This document shows positions 12,491 through 22,689 of a DNA stretch of 64,000 bases, piece by piece. Position numbers and translations under genes: made by a program. How positions within the stretch are numbered: position 1 is the first letter of the stretch; each line of letters starts with the position of its first letter. The notes under the pieces were generated by a model that was given only the letters and a program-made list of their open reading frames with translations, was not told the origin of the DNA and made no database searches. Origin of the DNA: Isoetes taiwanensis (Eukaryota > Streptophyta > Lycopodiopsida > Isoetales > Isoetaceae). The DNA lies in NCBI GenBank assembly GCA_021234155.1, contig JAJEKV010000020.1, positions 21,000,018 to 21,064,017 of the forward strand. Reading direction: 5' to 3'.

Positions 12491-12889
12491 TTGGCACCTG
12501 TTCATGTAGTAGGATCAGTTCTTCCAGCATCACCATTTTTTAGTATGGCTAAGAGCACACTGTTTTCTTATTGGAATAAGGCTTATGTATCAGCAAAAGA
12601 AGAAGATTGCATTGGAAGAATAAACAATCAAGACAGGGATAAAGAAAGGGATAAGCTCTATGAAGAGCTCTTTGGAGCAGAAGAAAAATCAGACGATGAG
12701 ACAGCTTTAAGCAACCAAATGTGCTTGAACACTTTGGATGCACATATGTTGCTTAGAATTGAGTACACATTATGGAAGGACATCAATTGGATGATGTATT
12801 TGAGACATGGTCTAGTAGTCGTCATAGAAGAGGTTGAAAACCAAATTTTTGAAGATGGTTTGCATTGGAAAACCAAATTTTGTAAGTAG
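12491..12889 (+). CDS. Unrecognised reading frame, 132 codons
   Basis: An open frame contains SMAKSTLFSYWNKAYVSAKEED, then an acidic, lysine-rich middle (RDKERDKLYEELFGAEEKSDDE) and a Trp-containing C-terminal part. The composition is protein-like, but I cannot place it in a family. It could be a fragment of a transposase or an exon of a decayed gene. It is adjacent to the 3' end of a minus-strand LINE. I see no clear splice sites. Confidence 0.25.
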   Translation: MAPVHVVGSVLPASPFFSMAKSTLFSYWNKAYVSAKEEDCIGRINNQDRDKERDKLYEELFGAEEKSDDETALSNQMCLNTLDAHMLLRIEYTLWKDINWMMYLRHGLVVVIEEVENQIFEDGLHWKTKFCK

Positions 12890-13029
12890 GTTTGCAGTGT
12901 GTAACCAATATTACTTTGAATTTTGATCCCTGAGGTGTATACACTCTACCTTGGCAAGCATGCAATGTCTTTGTACAAGATTGTTGATAGTCAAGTTGGA
13001 GCAAATGTGTACGTCGCATATGGTGGAAA

Positions 13030-14930
13030 GAATTGACTTGATTTGAATAGATTTTATTGTTCACAAAGACCAACAGGCCTATGGGACCCAATTAAATAAT
13101 ATAGCGAACGTATTACTGTTAGAATTTTCGATGGAAAAGCATTAGTAGTAATAAGCATGTTGATAGACTGTACAATAGTACATCTAAAGGTAGTGTCTGA
13201 GGACATAGCTGAGTGCACATATCCATCTCTCCTGAAGATATGATCCCAGTAACCCCACTGAAATCGTTGCCAATATCATATGGAGCAGCTGAGACAGAAC
13301 CAACTCAGCATAGCATGCCCGGATAGGATCAAATACCAAAAAGTTATCAAGAGTGTGGCACTCATCCTCAATAACTCTCAACTCGTAACATTGACAAAGC
13401 ATGTCCTCTCATGCCTCCCGGATCCATCTGCACGTTTCAATTCTAAGGCGATGAGCACCTGTGCAAATAGACGTTATCAGTTTGTGCTTCTTCATAGACA
13501 TATGTGCGCAAGTACTGTTGTGGACCTCATTCAAGCATGGGATTTATCTGGCTTTGGTAGTGTGATATCTTGACCTGTTCCAGAGCCTCAGCATCCTAAA
13601 ACTTGCTAAGGAAGCAGGCACCGAGGTACTATTGCAAGTGATTATAATCAGTTTGTACCTATATGCACTTGTGTTCCTACACATTCCATCAGAGAGCCAT
13701 TGAGTTTGTTTTTTCTTCCAGTAGGCTTTGAGGCACTGGGGCACATGTCTATGGTATAAGCAAGGTTGGGGAAGTGAGTATTGCTCATACTGATCACTTT
13801 TGAAAATAAACGAGGTGCGTTCAAGTGCGGCCCTCTGAAAAGGCAAGAAACTTGTCTCCTGCAGAAGTATCTGATATGAGATCGTGGATTTTATCTGTTC
13901 GATAGTAGTAGACTATACCTCCATGTCCCTGCTTGACTATGCAATAATTCAACGACGAGTAGTGTTGATAGTCCTATAGATCCAGTAGCCTATGCCCAAC
14001 ATATTTTTAGGTTTCTATGAAGGTGATGAAATCTATATCTCCGATGATGGACTTCAGCCTACATCCCTTCATTAAAGGAAGCCCCTACAGTTCCAGGAGA
14101 TCGTACGCAAACACAACCTCTATTTGGGGGTGGTTGAAATAGACTCATGCGGAGTTGCAGTAGCAGCAAGGGGTGCAGCAGCTCGAGGTGGTATAGGAAC
14201 AGAAGGAGCAATGGTGGTAGTAGCAAAAAGATTCTACGACACATGACAAGAGACGGCTGGCAAGCAAGCGGGAACAATAGAGCCACATTAGTATGGCCCT
14301 CGAGAGGAATGCATTAGCAGCAGCAACTTCGCCCGACAATTTCTGGCGGGGGAGGCAACAAAGAATAATAGATATAGCGACAACATTCCGATGGCAAAGC
14401 GGCTACGCGCCACTATGTTTATGATCTCAAAGTTAGGCAATCGAAAAACTTCGACCTTGCCTTGGACCCGGCAAAGAACGGCACTAATGTAGCGGATGTC
14501 CACGATCGCGGGCTAGCTCTCGCCTCACTTAGATTCTTATTACATCGAGGTGAGGTCACGGTCGACATGCAATGAGATCACACTCTTATGCAATATAGCA
14601 TCTCGCGCATCGATTGCCTCTGGCATTGTTGTGAATTTCATAATGCATGGATGGGGGGGTATTGAGCACTAAGGCGAGTTGCCCGACAATGTGCACGGGC
14701 GTGAAACTTTATGTGAGAGAGGATCAAGCTGGAGCTGCCCAACAAAAGGTTCTCCCACGCTTCGCCGAGGAGGCCTCGGACTACCACATTGTGACCCTGG
14801 CGCCTCTGCTCTTGTTGCTCTCTATGTAATGATGCAATGTTGCCGACGGGTGTTGCCTGCTATCTGTGGGGTGTTGGTTGGTGTCAGTGTTGCCATGCTG
14901 GGTGATGAGAATTTTAGTGTATGGTAGTGA
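13030..14930 (-). mobile_element. LINE copy, internally deleted, minus strand
   Basis: Read on the minus strand, this copy holds the ORF1 C-terminal part (about 14,930-14,130). ORF2 then opens with CVR..SWNCRGF near 14,110. The endonuclease runs to GHGGIVYYYRT near 13,900 and there jumps to the sequence before the C-terminal region (YQILLQE, then the segment corresponding to LPLQRAALDR). It continues to the Cys/His knuckle (CQCYELRVIEDECHTL) at 13,200-13,400 and the 3' UTR, ending in an AATTC-like tail near 13,030. The internal deletion has different breakpoints from the copy at 3,345-5,910. Many stops and frameshifts are present. The part from 14,047 on is duplicated at 28,714. Confidence 0.75.
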
Positions 14931-15928
14931 CATTATTTATTGGTGGAGATATAATCGAGTTGTTGTGGATTGAGATGTTAATTGACACATGGAACACAAA
15001 AGATGTATAATTTGGGTTTTATTTACACATGAAAAGAGTATATTTTGATACATGTAAAGAGTGTGCATGTAAGAAGAATAGAATAGAATATGCCTCGCCG
15101 ACGGGAAACACCTGTTGCACCAGGCAACATTGACCCAGGGATCATAGAGCTCCAAAAGCTGAGATGGAGAAGCCACAATATGGCAGTACATGGCTTAACA
15201 GAAGAGGGCAGGGAAGGACCTCATTAACCAGCTCCAGATGCTGTCACATTTCAGACCCTTAAATGTGACAGATGCTAATCCTCGCTCGAATGATGTTCCA
15301 CACGTCGATACACATTATTAGGGCGGAAAGTTACTATGGTATCCGGCGTCGCACCGCCATACGGGTTGTCCACGATCCCAGTAGGGGATGCTCAAGTTAA
15401 AACAACCATCACGCACTGGGGCAAGCGGTGAAGGGGGGCTGCCCTGTATGTTGACCAAGATCTAACCCCAAGACAACAAGAAGAGCGGAGACACGAAGTT
15501 GGCCAAAGTTAAAAGCGTCCCGCAGAGAAGGAGAAGTTATGGGCCGATCTAGGCCGCCAAATTTGCTGCGAACCCTCCAGCGGATCCTAACCATGCCCCT
15601 ACTTTGCACCTTTCATACCGCATGTCGTGCCAGGTTGCCTCACCTTGATTGCTCACACGTCTCATGCTGCTTCCACTTCTACCATCCCCCCTTCTGCAGC
15701 TGCCACTGAATCTGCAGATGCCGCCGCCAACAAATAGGAATTGTGCCTCCACATGGTCTCCTGGAATTGTCGGGGCTTCCCATGGCAGAAGGGGGACAGT
15801 CTCAACTCGGTTGTTGCAGACATTGATCTCATCTTCCTCATGGAAACATGGGAGCATGCAGGACACAGGATACTCGACTTGTCAGGATACCAACGCTACT
15901 CAATCTTCAATGATTGCACAGGAAAGTG
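14047..15928. repeat. Left copy of a 1.9-kb direct duplication flanking the CACTA block
   Basis: This segment and 28,714-30,575 are copies in the same orientation. Both contain the minus-strand LINE 5' part, a roughly 160-bp spacer and the start of a plus-strand LINE. The match begins at 'atggacttcagcctacatcc' and ends at 'gcacaggaaagtg', exactly where the CACTA terminus starts. Long stretches are identical; the differences cluster at sites that read CAG or CTG in the right copy. Confidence 0.9.
15090..15928 (+). mobile_element. LINE 5' part (ORF1 end and ORF2 start), cut by CACTA
   Basis: It starts near 15,090 in the ORF1 hinge and includes the ORF1 C-terminal domain and the ORF2 start (MVSWNCRGFPWQKGDSLN, DLIFLMETWEHAGHR) near 15,755-15,910. 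At 15,928 the endonuclease frame is interrupted by CACTACAAAAA. The intact continuation of the same sequence is found at 30,576 in the right copy. The gene is dead here. Confidence 0.8.
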
Positions 15929-16345
15929 CACTACAAAAATGTTGAGCCTTTTCGACGTCTATATCGACCTTTGAACGTCGATTCATCGTCGATCATCGAC
16001 GTTCAAAGGTCGACGGTAAACCTCTATATCGACTGAAGACCGTCGATCGTCGACCAAAAACCGTCGAAATACGTGTCGAAATAGCGGCGTCGATGGTCGA
16101 CGGTGGATCGTCGATCGTCGACGATTCGTGACGTGGCGATGGCGATGCCCGGCGGTGCCACATGGCCGCCGCCGTCCAGCGTCGCCGCCTGCGTCGATGA
16201 TCGGCGTTCGACGTCTTGTTGGCGTGCCACGGTGGCGTGCCACGCTGGATGTCGATCATCGGCGTTTAGTGGGCGGTGACGTGGCAAACCCACGCGCTAC
16301 CATGCCAGGTGGCGTGCCACGGTGGACGTCGATCATCGACGTCTC
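15929..16345. repeat. CACTA terminus and subterminal palindromic repeats
   Basis: After the terminal CACTACAAAAATG come many copies of TCGACG/CGTCGA motifs in both orientations. The clearest is a perfect 19-bp inverted repeat, 15,964-15,982 with 15,995-16,013, separated by 12 nt. From 16,130 the block becomes GC-rich with repeated 'gcgtgccac' and 'cgatcatcg'. Arrays like this are the binding sites of the TNPA-type protein in En/Spm elements; that role is inferred here. Confidence 0.75.
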
Positions 16346-16399
16346 TAAATATTAAAAAAAAAATTAAAAATTAAAAAAATTAAAAAATTTTATGGGTGC

Positions 16400-16840
16400 A
16401 ATTTAAGACATATTAAGTTGTAAAGACTTCGAATTTTATTTATCAAATAAAATATTTGGAGAAATCTAAATTAATCAATTAAAATCTAATTAAAATCAAC
16501 TAAAATCTAAATTAATCAATTAAAATCTAATTAAAATCTAAATTAATCAATTAAAGATCGTTCTTAAAATAGACTTAGGTATCAGAGGCGTACACGTAAT
16601 CAAAATATAAAAAGTAGTGAGAAAATATACTTTCAAAATCATATTCAACAAAAGTTAATGTATCATTGAACTACAAAATACGTAAAGTCTATTCACCACA
16701 CTTGGAGTTGGAGAATAGCGAGACATAACATAAAAATCGAAGAGTTCAAGCTGCGCTACCGTATGACCTCTCGTCTTCCTCGTCGCCCTGCCATGAAAAC
16801 ATATCACGAAGCTTAAAGCTAAATACTTGCAAAGAATTAT
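16400..16840. other. AT-rich spacer with short direct repeats
   Basis: A minisatellite-like tract, 16,465-16,560, is built from 'aatcaattaaaatctaatt'. The rest has no gene I can recognise. It lies between the subterminal repeats and the last exon of the accessory gene. Confidence 0.5.
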
Positions 16841-17998
16841 TTAGTGAATAATACATCGATCACCCTTTTCACCAAGAGCGTATCGGATGGCCGCCGCATT
16901 GCCCAATCGATTAGCCCTTTCGCGATCATCTCTAGTCGCTGGGCATTTAAGGATTGTTTGGCACAAGCTGTTAAAATTATTATAACCACCAGATCCAGTC
17001 ATGTTGGTAGCATAGCGCTCCGATTCTGCGTCGTACCTTGCTGCCAAAGCTGGCTGAGTTGCCGCTACTCCTCTCGCTGACAATATGTTGGCCTTGCAAG
17101 ACTGCAACACAACACAAGTCCTTAGTCCCTTTATATTAATCTAGATATATGTCTACGACTTGTGTTAAGCATTAGAGATGTACTACGAATGACGCTTCGT
17201 TCATCCAATGGGGTCGAGTCGCTTCTTCTATCGGGACTTTTTCCATATCAGCATGTTTTATCAGTCTCTTCTTCTGGTCGTGTCTGCATAACGTAAATCA
17301 AACATGAGTACGATATTGATCACGATTAAGAACAAGGGAAGGTAATACCTCATGGCTTTAACATGTTGACCAGCTCTGGTCATCACAGTCTTCAGGGACA
17401 TCTCTCCTGTTTTGAGCTCAGGATATTCCTCCTCTAGCCTATTTCTTAGTTCTATTTTCTCTGCATCAAATGAGTCATCCCTCCAAGTACCCTTGTGGAC
17501 GTTGGTAACAATGTTGTTCGTGAGGGCATTCAGTCTCCTATGAAATTCCTCTCCATCTTTAGTAGTGCCCGGCCGGAAACTTGTGTTTCGCTTCACTCAA
17601 CAAAGAAAATCGACTTCAAAGTTAATACATATGAATAAGTGTTAGTGAACCATAAATTACGTAATTGAAGACGAACTCACTCATATAAGAAGTGGTGTGC
17701 ACGTTCAGTGGGCGGTCCAGAAGCCTCTCTAGCTGAAGCTGAAGAGGAAAGTCGGGGGACCTTATTTTGTCGTCGACGCTCATTACCGACGCTCCTTCGG
17801 GGGTTCACGAGGCTGCATACGATATTCGCCAGTGTAGGCAAAGCTATGTCGAGCGGGAACATCCCTCGCCCTAGTTGCGGCCAGGGCCCTTTGCACTGCG
17901 GCGAATTCTTCAGGCGACAACGCGTTGACGTCGAAACTGGACCTGTCGGTGGGTGGTGTGCTTTCTTCCCCATCGGGAGACTGTACGTGAAGATCCAT
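16841..17998 (-). CDS. CACTA accessory gene, four candidate exons, partial model
   Basis: Four open segments with good splice signals line up on the minus strand. Exon a is about 17,998-17,690 (begins MDLHVQSPDGEESTPP; donor A/GTGAGT after HHFLYE). Exon b is about 17,596-17,345 (NTSFRPGTTKDGEEFHRRLNA; donor AG/GTATTA). Exon c starts at 17,283 (HDQKKRLIKHADMEKVPIEEATR region). Exon d is about 17,110-16,841 (SCKANILSARGV... ending CIIH then stop). Exon a needs one frame change near 17,800 (a C5 run) to stay open. The position next to the terminus and the charged, helical character suggest a TNPA-like DNA-binding protein, but I recognise no domain. It could instead be a captured host gene. Confidence 0.4.
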
Positions 17999-18627
17999 AC
18001 TCGAGATCGTGGGATCCTCGTCCTCGAGATGAGCCCTCGCCTCTTCTTATTCTTCTTGGGCTGTGGTTGCGTTTGGGGTTGGTACCCAAACAGGCCCCAA
18101 ATATAAGGGTGCAACCCAAGCACACGAAGAAAAGAACAATGGTGGATATGCACCCTACATTTAGAAAAATATTTATTAGAATATATTAGAAATAAACTAC
18201 TAACCTAAATGTTAACCTAGCTAATAATCCATACCAAATCCGCAAAATGGTTTAGGTGGCGGTGGCGGACTACGTCCGAACCAAGTACTTCCCCAAACAT
18301 GGGCGAACGCGGGTTTGTTGTAGTCAAGAATGTTGCCAATCCACCAAAGTAACAGGGTTGGCAACCCATAGTAGGTCACGCGACTAAAGCTCATGATTGC
18401 TGGACATGCACAAGTACCCCTAAGTTATTAATATTGAGTGTGTTGAATGACATATTAAGAAATTAAGAAACCTTAATTACATAGAAACTTCATTGCACAT
18501 TTAACAAGCTTTGTTTTATTATATTGACAGAATAAAAGTTTGACGATATTAACATGGCCCGACTTACAAATGTCTTTAAATATTTACTAGTTACACAACG
18601 TTCTAGACAAGGTATACAATGTCTAAT

Positions 18628-20196
18628 TCATTCTTTAAGTGCTGCAAACAACAACTTTGACATCTCCAAGGCATCCATGCACTTCATATGTCGTCTTTGT
18701 CTCACAACCATGGTGGAAGATATTCCAACACTTTGTAAGGCTTCAACAACTTCAGAAGCTTTGCATCGTTGTGTGAACACGTGCGCGTGATGAGCCATCA
18801 TTCTTGTTTTTTGCTCCTCCAACTTGTCAAGACGTCGTTGGTACATATGTGTTGGATTGATGTATTGGCCATTGTCGACATTGTTAAACCACTCCATTAA
18901 ATCGATAGCTTGCACAAAATCAAGGAGCATGTCATAGATGTATCCCAATGCATAGACATCATGAATTTCGTCCCTGCAAACACGATCATCATCCTTCGAT
19001 TTCTCAAAGACACTTTTCTCGTACCAAGGATATTTCGCTTGTCCATCTAAAAGTGAGTATTGGCTCTTCAACATGGGACGACGTTCTTTGCAATAATAAT
19101 GTAATGCGTCCTCCCAATCACCAATTGCCATCCAAACATTTGTGTACTTGTCGTCAAAATGTAATTTGACTCTTTTGCAATTGAGCTTTGTGTGAGTAAA
19201 GTGGCCCTTGTGGATCTCAGCGACACCTTCTGCTAGGGCAAGAGCTATCTCTGGAACATACTGATATACAACTCTCATTCGAGCCCTAACTTCAGCGGAT
19301 ATGTGTTTGGGAGGCCTTTTTGTCATGTGGGCTATTGTGTTTGACCATCTCCTATAACGTGAAAGGTCCTGAGGTAAATAGTCAAACAAGTGTGCAAGTG
19401 TTTCTCCATTCATAAATGGTAGAATCACCATTGGCCCTATGGTACCCCAGCTAGAGCTAGCAACTTCATAAGCAAGTCCAATGGGTGTAGCCAGTGCAGG
19501 ATGCGGACTCTTGAAGCGTATATATTTTTGGGCCTTCTCATATGACATGCTCCTATCTCCCCCTTTATAAACCCATCCAGCATAGAACTCATCATCTTGG
19601 AAGTGTTGTGTTCCAATGATCTTGATTTGATATGTGCTATGAGTTGATCTCTCTTCAATCAGGTGCATCACCTCTACGGCCTCTATGGGTATGGGTTCAA
19701 CGAAGATTGATGTCTTCATGTGATTTTCCAAAGAAAAGTGGGGCATGCTAGGCCCTGCTCCACTAGAGCTTCCCCCTTGATGCAAGGCGTTTCTTATTAT
19801 CTCCAACTGACGTGCATTGAGATCCTTAATGACATTCTTGTGATCTGCACGTCGCTTTTTGGAGGAATTCCAACTAGCTACCCATTCCTCGACACGAGCC
19901 TTTGCATCGGGACTTTGAAGCTGCACTAAATGGTTCAAACATGTCTCCAGTTCGACCATGGGGTTTCCAAGCATTGACTTTACATGTGTGTTCAGAAGAG
20001 ATGTCAACATTTCCTCCTGGCCTGGCCATTTTGATGCTAACTCATTTTGACACTTCCTTTGGACATGCCTTACAAAATGGTCGAGACGTTGACCAGTTTG
20101 CGTCTCCCTGTCGGGAGGACTTTCGTTGGCACATATCTCATTTATGAGCACACGTCTAATCTCACTAAGCATTTGTGTCTTCACATTTGGGGCCAT
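18628..20196 (-). CDS. Protein-kinase-like (pseudokinase) protein, 522 aa
   Basis: A single uninterrupted frame of 522 codons, the longest intact ORF in the window. Residues 1-140 are helical and charged, with no known domain, and end in a Gly/Ser linker (141-150). Residues of about 165-440 follow a protein-kinase layout. There is a hinge-like VILPFMNGETLAHLFDYL (257-274), then a helix before the catalytic-loop position. That loop reads HFTHTKLNCKRVKL instead of HRDLKxxN, so the catalytic Asp is replaced. The DFG position reads GDWED (359-363). Subdomain IX is kept as DEIHDVYALGYIYDMLL. The C-terminus is again helical. Loss of HRD and DFG argues for a catalytically dead or highly divergent kinase. 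The ATG follows a TTTGTAG splice acceptor, so a 5' intron is likely. It lies inside the CACTA block and may be a captured, still selected gene. Confidence 0.6.
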   Translation of the reverse strand: MAPNVKTQMLSEIRRVLINEICANESPPDRETQTGQRLDHFVRHVQRKCQNELASKWPGQEEMLTSLLNTHVKSMLGNPMVELETCLNHLVQLQSPDAKARVEEWVASWNSSKKRRADHKNVIKDLNARQLEIIRNALHQGGSSSGAGPSMPHFSLENHMKTSIFVEPIPIEAVEVMHLIEERSTHSTYQIKIIGTQHFQDDEFYAGWVYKGGDRSMSYEKAQKYIRFKSPHPALATPIGLAYEVASSSWGTIGPMVILPFMNGETLAHLFDYLPQDLSRYRRWSNTIAHMTKRPPKHISAEVRARMRVVYQYVPEIALALAEGVAEIHKGHFTHTKLNCKRVKLHFDDKYTNVWMAIGDWEDALHYYCKERRPMLKSQYSLLDGQAKYPWYEKSVFEKSKDDDRVCRDEIHDVYALGYIYDMLLDFVQAIDLMEWFNNVDNGQYINPTHMYQRRLDKLEEQKTRMMAHHAHVFTQRCKASEVVEALQSVGISSTMVVRQRRHMKCMDALEMSKLLFAALKE

Positions 20197-20589
20197 ACCT
20201 ACAAACCAAATTAAACTAATTTATCGACAATGCATAAAAAAATACAAAGAAAAAAAGGATTCGTGGATTAACCTAAATACATTAGCAAATAAATTTACAA
20301 GAGTAGTAGGTGAGCTTGGACCCGAAGCACTTAGTCCCCTCCACTCAAGGTGGAGTCGACCATGCCCCTTGCCCAAGTCTCCCCAAGTTTTTTTAAACCT
20401 AAACAAAGCATTAAACTTAAACGTATTAAAAATAAATTCTTACCTGGAATAAGTACAAGGTGTTCTTTGTCGTTCGCAAAAGCAACGCATTTTGTTAGGA
20501 GTTATGCATGCAAAACAAGACATCCAATGGTTAGAAAAAAATATTAAACTAAGTAAGAAACAAAACATTGCAAGGTCGTTCATCGACCT

Positions 20590-20960
20590 TGCATTAAAAA
20601 AAGAAAAAAAGAAAAACAAAGGAAGTCGTCCTTCATCGACGAAGAAAAGAATAGAGGAAGAATCGAAGAGGAAAAACGAATGATGAAAAAGAATTCGAAG
20701 AAGAAGAATGGAGGAGGAGGAGGAAGAAGAAGAAAAAGTGGAGGAGGAGGAGGAAGAAGAAATAGAAGAAGAAGAAATAGAGGAAGAGATGATGAGAGAA
20801 TGGGATGTAAGAATTCGGAAAAGAATATAGAAGAGGGAGGGATTTGGAAGAAGGAAGAAGAAGCAAGAATTTGGAAGAGCAAAGAAGCAAGAATAAAAAA
20901 GGGCATGGCAAATATGAGGATAGAAACATTGGAAGGGATCAAAATGGAAAGGGGATGGAA
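20590..20960. repeat. Long purine-only-biased tract (GAA/GGA)n
   Basis: From about 20,590 to 20,960 the plus strand is almost all A and G (gaagaagaag, ggaggaggagg blocks), with only scattered pyrimidines. Long frames across it on either strand are compositional artefacts. It lies between the start of the pseudokinase ORF and the second subterminal cluster. Confidence 0.85.
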
Positions 20961-21227
20961 GAATTAACTAAAAGAGGCCAAGATTGATGAGAATGGGAAG
21001 AACAAACAACAAGAACATAAAGCCCTAAAACTTGGAAAAAAACAAGCATGGATTCAAAAAAAGAGATGGTTGATCCAAGCACATACCTTCTGGAGCTTGC
21101 TTGGCAAAGGAAATGGGCTTCAAGACCGATGGGCGCCAAAAATCGCCGGAATAAACGCTCCTCCAAGTTTCTTGCTTGTTCGAAATAGGTCACGGGTTTT
21201 CCGCCCTGTTCCGAAAATATTACAGCG

Positions 21228-21330
21228 CGACGTCGATAATCGACGTTCAGTATAAACGTCGATGCTCGACGGATATACCAAAACAAAAGCGGTCAATATC
21301 GACGTTGGCAAAAAAAAAAAAAAAAAAAAA
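21228..21330. repeat. Second cluster of CACTA-type subterminal repeats
   Basis: Contains GACGTCGATAATCGACG, ACGTCGATGCTCGACGG and TCAATATCGACGTTGGC followed by A20. Read in reverse, 'gccaacgtcgatattgacc' resembles the inner part of the left end, 'gccttttcgacgtctatatcgacc'. It may be the opposite end of an element spanning 15,929-21,311 whose terminal CACTA bases were lost or replaced by the A-run. No CACTACAAAAA reverse complement is present. Confidence 0.5.
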
Positions 21331-21577
21331 GGTTAATTGTACCTACAAAGGTTCGAATTGAAGCAAAAACCCTGACATCCAAAACCCTAGCCGCTTCAAA
21401 TATTCTTGGTTGAGGCAACAAGAGCTTGGCCGCTTCACAGCTAGTTCTAGCAAGCATCCCAGGCGTCTTTGGAGCGATCTAAGGTTACATTTTGTATTTC
21501 CTTTCTCCGCAATCACTCCTTGTTCATTATCGTTCTTCGCCCCTTATTTGTAGCTCTTTCTAATGTGAGGATGCAGG

Positions 21578-21919
21578 ATGCCTCGCCCTACTATACGAAT
21601 AACGCCATTGGAAAGATGTTTCAGAGTATGGTTGATCGTGTGCCAGCAGCGTCACGAAATCCTCCAGGAACTATGCAGTTGCGAAGATGAAGCATTAGAG
21701 GAAATAGAAGACCAGCTAGAGCTGTTGAAGAAGAAGAGAGATGAATACAATAGCTTGCCTGATAATACTGCACCGTCAGTATTTGGAGAGAAGTTGGCAA
21801 ATTATTTGCAGGAGCTGAATTTCTTTGAAGGCATTATTGGATGTGCTGACGACATTGAGTGTGAGGCTGTTCCTCTTCCACCTTTGAGGCAACCTCACGA
21901 TCTCGACATTTTTGCGTGA
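21578..21919 (+). CDS. Small acidic coiled-coil protein, 113 aa, unknown
   Basis: An ATG at 21,578 follows a splice-acceptor-like 'gaggatgcag' and a leader containing 'aaaccctagccgcttc', which is typical of plant 5' UTRs. The 113 residues include a Cys pair near residues 33-35, an acidic Glu-rich helix (EDEALEEIEDQLELLKKKRDEY) and a C-terminal LPPLRQPHDLDIF. The composition is coding-like and there is no internal stop. I cannot assign a family. It is on the opposite strand from the neighbouring transposon genes and could be a captured gene. Confidence 0.4.
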   Translation: MPRPTIRITPLERCFRVWLIVCQQRHEILQELCSCEDEALEEIEDQLELLKKKRDEYNSLPDNTAPSVFGEKLANYLQELNFFEGIIGCADDIECEAVPLPPLRQPHDLDIFA

Positions 21920-22689
21920 TATTTGTACTCTAATCATAGTGTATTCAAGTTTATTTAGATAAGTATTCGAGTGTACTCGAGCGACATTGGATAAGTATTT
22001 GAGAATATTTGAGTATTTTGTTCAAGTTTTGGATCTTTATAATCAGTTATCTTTTGTTCTAGCATTTCTTATACTTATATTCTCATATTCAATCTAAGGA
22101 TGTTATTGTTAGATAGGCTCTGGTCTTGGATTGAAGTGGGAATAGCAAAGATCTCCTCTTGCATATGATTAAGCTGCAGACTCATCTACATAGCATTGCA
22201 AAATCAAGATCCTATGCTCAAATCGGTCAATAAGGATTATCAATATAGAAATTTAAAATCCCAATTGAATGTGCAATCTCACCGGACATATCGACTAATT
22301 GGTTGCGTTCGATGGGGTCCGATCTCTTTGGGGTAGGGTTATGAGCTCGAATTTAACTCATGGCTTAGATAATGCTGAGATAGTTGATGACAATCAAAAC
22401 CAAAGAGTAGAGAAAGAAAAGGATGGAGCAGATTCTTGCCTAGATGATGACAGTCAAAACCAAGTATGTCAAGTATTGAAGATGGAGATAAGGGTGGAAC
22501 GCCAAAAATATTATTCTTTGCATGGCTTAGATAAAGACAACATAAATGGTGTATATCCTAGTTCCTTTCTTTGGAGAAATTGACCGTGACATGGTCACTA
22601 AGCAGGCTGCATTGCACAGGACGCTCACGAGAATTAGAATCTCCACAGCAATATGATTTTTTTCACGATCAATGCTTCCCTTGGAACAA

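Noticed and set aside
15983-16355. Arg/His-rich ORFs on both strands
   Set aside because: They follow from the CGTCGA-type subterminal repeats of the CACTA end.
20580-20942. Phe/Leu/Ser-rich membrane protein on the minus strand
   Set aside because: Compositional artefact of the purine-only tract.
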